From NCBI GenBank assembly GCA_964564675.1, contig CAZMBI010000026.1:1-17061 (forward strand): 17,061 nt of DNA. Direction: 5' to 3'. Every line of letters starts with the position of its first letter. Position 1 is the stretch's first letter. The notes under the pieces were generated by a model. It made no database searches, was not told where the DNA came from, and saw only the letters and a program-made list of their open reading frames with translations. Shown here in pieces: positions 15,828 through 17,061 of this stretch. The position numbers and the translations under genes were made by a program. Origin of the DNA: CAZMBI01 sp964564675. GTDB lineage: Bacteria > Pseudomonadota > Alphaproteobacteria > Rickettsiales > UBA3002.

Positions 15828-15840
15828 ACGGAATTTCCGT
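15828..15840. other. Small palindrome inside the origin
   Basis: ACGGAA-T-TTCCGT is a perfect 6+1+6 inverted repeat between the DnaA box and iteron 3, followed by GGCTT/AAGCC (15841-15855). It could be a binding site for Rep dimers or another origin protein, as inverted repeats near iterons often are. This is inference. Confidence 0.4.
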
Positions 15841-16015
15841 GGCTTATCAAAAGCCAACGCAGAGCTGGGTAGCGGGTTGCGCAGAGTTGGGTAGCAGCGT
15901 TGGGCCATTTACGCAGACTTGGGTAGCAGGTTATGCAGAGTTGGGTACGGCATCACGCAGAGTTGGGTAGGCGAACCGGACCGTAAGGTGCAGTCAGCGT
16001 GGCTTAGCGGTTCCT

Positions 16016-16110
16016 GCATATAATAGACAGATAATAACTGATAACTATCTACTGATAATTTCTTATATCTTCATATAATTAGATCGATTGAATGAATTGA
16101 TTTTGGATTA
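16016..16110. other. AT-rich stretch, probable DNA unwinding element
   Basis: About 45 bases after the last iteron the sequence becomes strongly AT-rich, with several GATAA/GATAAT repeats and few G or C, ending near 16110. The GC-rich flanks make it stand out. In iteron plasmids such a stretch beside the iterons is where the helix opens. The rest of the gap to 16212 shows no gene. Confidence 0.6.
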
Positions 16111-16212
16111 AGATACCGGGACTACCGGTGAGATGCCGACCTTGGCTAAAAAAGGGACCATTCAACGGCGGCAGTGCCCGATGTCCTCAGCATTGTGCCC
16201 CGCAGGGACGTA

Positions 16213-16935
16213 TCATCGATAAGAGGCCCCCTGCGCCCGAAAATATGGGTCATATAGATCGGACATAAGCCCAGAGAGAACATGGGTGACGAACACGGCT
16301 AACGCATGGCTCTCCGGAATGGCCTGTGAGACTTGCGTTTGAATTTCGTTGAGCATCACGGAGGCCCCGGCGGCTGCGACGTTATCGTTCATCAAAACCG
16401 CCATGCCAGCACCAATGCCACGGGAGACCAGCGGATTGCCGGTCAGATCGCCCGGCTCCTGTCCAAGCATGGAGCCGATCATGTCCTCTAACATCAACTG
16501 CACGATACTCTTGGCAAAGGCTTCCGCCGCTTTTTCCCCGATATGCGAACCAATCACGAAACTGATGAAGCGGCAGTCGCGTGATCGCTTGTCAAATGTG
16601 ATGTGCAGTCGACGGGCCTGTTGCGTCGGCGGCAACACCACAATACTTGCCCGATGGACCCGTTCATCAAAAGAGGCCAGGATATTGGCCACCTGCCGAG
16701 ACGTGCCAGCGCCGCGGGTACCCGTTCCGGCACGGACTTTGACATCACAGGTGCCGCTCTGGCGCACAACCGTTATGGAGATCGCCGTCAGCGCTGGCAC
16801 ATCGACATAGTGAGCGCGCATGACGCCGGGTATGTGTTTGACGTACGTATTGATTGCGCGGTGGAACGCTTCCGCAGAAGCGTTGCTTGCACCCAACATT
16901 AAACACACACAGACTGAGAGCACTACCGCTTTCAT
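16213..16935 (-). CDS. Secreted protein of unknown function (240 aa)
   Basis: The ATG at 16935 is chosen because a strong GGAGGAG site lies just before it and the protein then opens with a textbook signal peptide: MKAVVLSVCVCLMLGASNAS with an ASA cleavage site near residue 21. A longer in-frame start at 16980 would hide the signal peptide. The mature protein is about 219 residues, begins with a region rich in beta strands (ISITVVRQSGTCDVKVRAG) and ends with a mostly helical, alanine-rich half. It is predicted to be periplasmic or secreted. The stop of the upstream gene overlaps its start, so they form an operon. Unknown family; conjugation or secretion accessory roles are possible because of the plasmid context. 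Confidence 0.7.
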   Translation of the reverse strand: MKAVVLSVCVCLMLGASNASAEAFHRAINTYVKHIPGVMRAHYVDVPALTAISITVVRQSGTCDVKVRAGTGTRGAGTSRQVANILASFDERVHRASIVVLPPTQQARRLHITFDKRSRDCRFISFVIGSHIGEKAAEAFAKSIVQLMLEDMIGSMLGQEPGDLTGNPLVSRGIGAGMAVLMNDNVAAAGASVMLNEIQTQVSQAIPESHALAVFVTHVLSGLMSDLYDPYFRAQGASYR

Positions 16936-17061
16936 TTTCGCTCCTCCAACGCTATCGCTGCTTGGGTGTCGTCCATCCACACGTCGATCAGCCGATCGAA
17001 TTCACCGGTTAACTTGTCCTGCCATTCCTGCATGGTGGCTTCGATGGCGGCGCGGTTGCCC
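16932..17061 (-). CDS. C-terminal end of an unrecognised protein (partial)
   Basis: An open frame enters from the right edge and ends in TGA at 16932, giving 42 residues such as AIEATMQEWQDKLTGEFDRL and DVWMDDTQAAIALEER. It is acidic and helical. Its stop overlaps the ATG of the secreted-protein gene in an ATGA (16932-16935), a sign of coupled translation. The start and most of the gene are outside the window. Confidence 0.6.
   Translation of the reverse strand, partial: GNRAAIEATMQEWQDKLTGEFDRLIDVWMDDTQAAIALEERK

Larger units (their letters stand above)
15721..15970 (+). repeat. Seven iterons of a plasmid replication origin
   Basis: An 18-base repeat with consensus TTACGCAGAGTTGGGTAG occurs at 15721, 15791, 15855, 15877, 15909, 15931 and 15953, all in the same direction. 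The first two read GTCAGG in the middle and are identical to each other; the others read GYTGGG or CTTGGG. Start-to-start distances are 70, 64, 22, 32, 22 and 22, so the last five are close to whole helical turns apart. Directly repeated, helix-phased sites next to a rep gene, with a DnaA box and an AT-rich stretch, are the hallmark of an iteron origin. Confidence 0.9.

Noticed and set aside
15721..15970. CRISPR array
   Set aside because: The repeats are 18 bases, imperfect, and spaced by as little as 4 bases or as much as about 50. They sit beside repA and a DnaA box, so they are iterons.

Overview
The window looks like a chromosome segment from an alphaproteobacterium. The evidence is the 5' end of a 16S rRNA gene on the minus strand with the alphaproteobacterial-type start, housekeeping proteins of proteobacterial type (ClpX, trigger factor, ClpP, Lon, GatCAB, RuvX, PlsY), and use of the GatCAB route to Gln-/Asn-tRNA. 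I cannot fix the order or genus from the sequence alone.

Layout. Positions 1-480 hold the 16S start, a long structured rrn leader and a near-consensus promoter, all on the minus strand. Positions 525-2513 (minus) are clpX followed closely by a HepT/MNT type toxin-antitoxin pair, so the module sits between clpX and the rRNA operon. Positions 2836-4974 (plus) are tig-clpP, divergent from clpX, with a strongly self-complementary intergenic region. Positions 5073-5592 hold a broken His-rich gene. Positions 5623-9719 (minus) are gatC-gatA-gatB. Between gatA and gatB lies an inserted block: a 43-residue single-pass membrane protein gene that overlaps the end of gatA, a DUF559 endonuclease-like gene joined to it by an ATGA overlap, and GC-rich palindromic repeats that flank and partly encode the DUF559 protein. 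Positions 9858-11008 (plus) are ruvX and plsY. Positions 11074-13547 are lon behind a close match to a sigma-32 heat-shock promoter.

From about 13550 to the right edge the content changes to accessory DNA: a membrane-anchored coiled-coil protein, three small unrecognised minus-strand genes, a 5'-truncated plasmid repA (RepA_C family), seven iterons, a perfect DnaA box and an AT-rich stretch. Together these look like the replication origin of an iteron plasmid now in the chromosome. At the right edge are a secreted protein and the coupled end of another gene.

The core genes cover protein quality control (trigger factor, ClpXP, Lon), tRNA-dependent amidation (GatCAB), phospholipid synthesis (PlsY) and nucleic-acid processing (RuvX). 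The accessory parts are a toxin-antitoxin pair, a nuclease-like gene with its repeats, and a fossil or integrated plasmid replicon.
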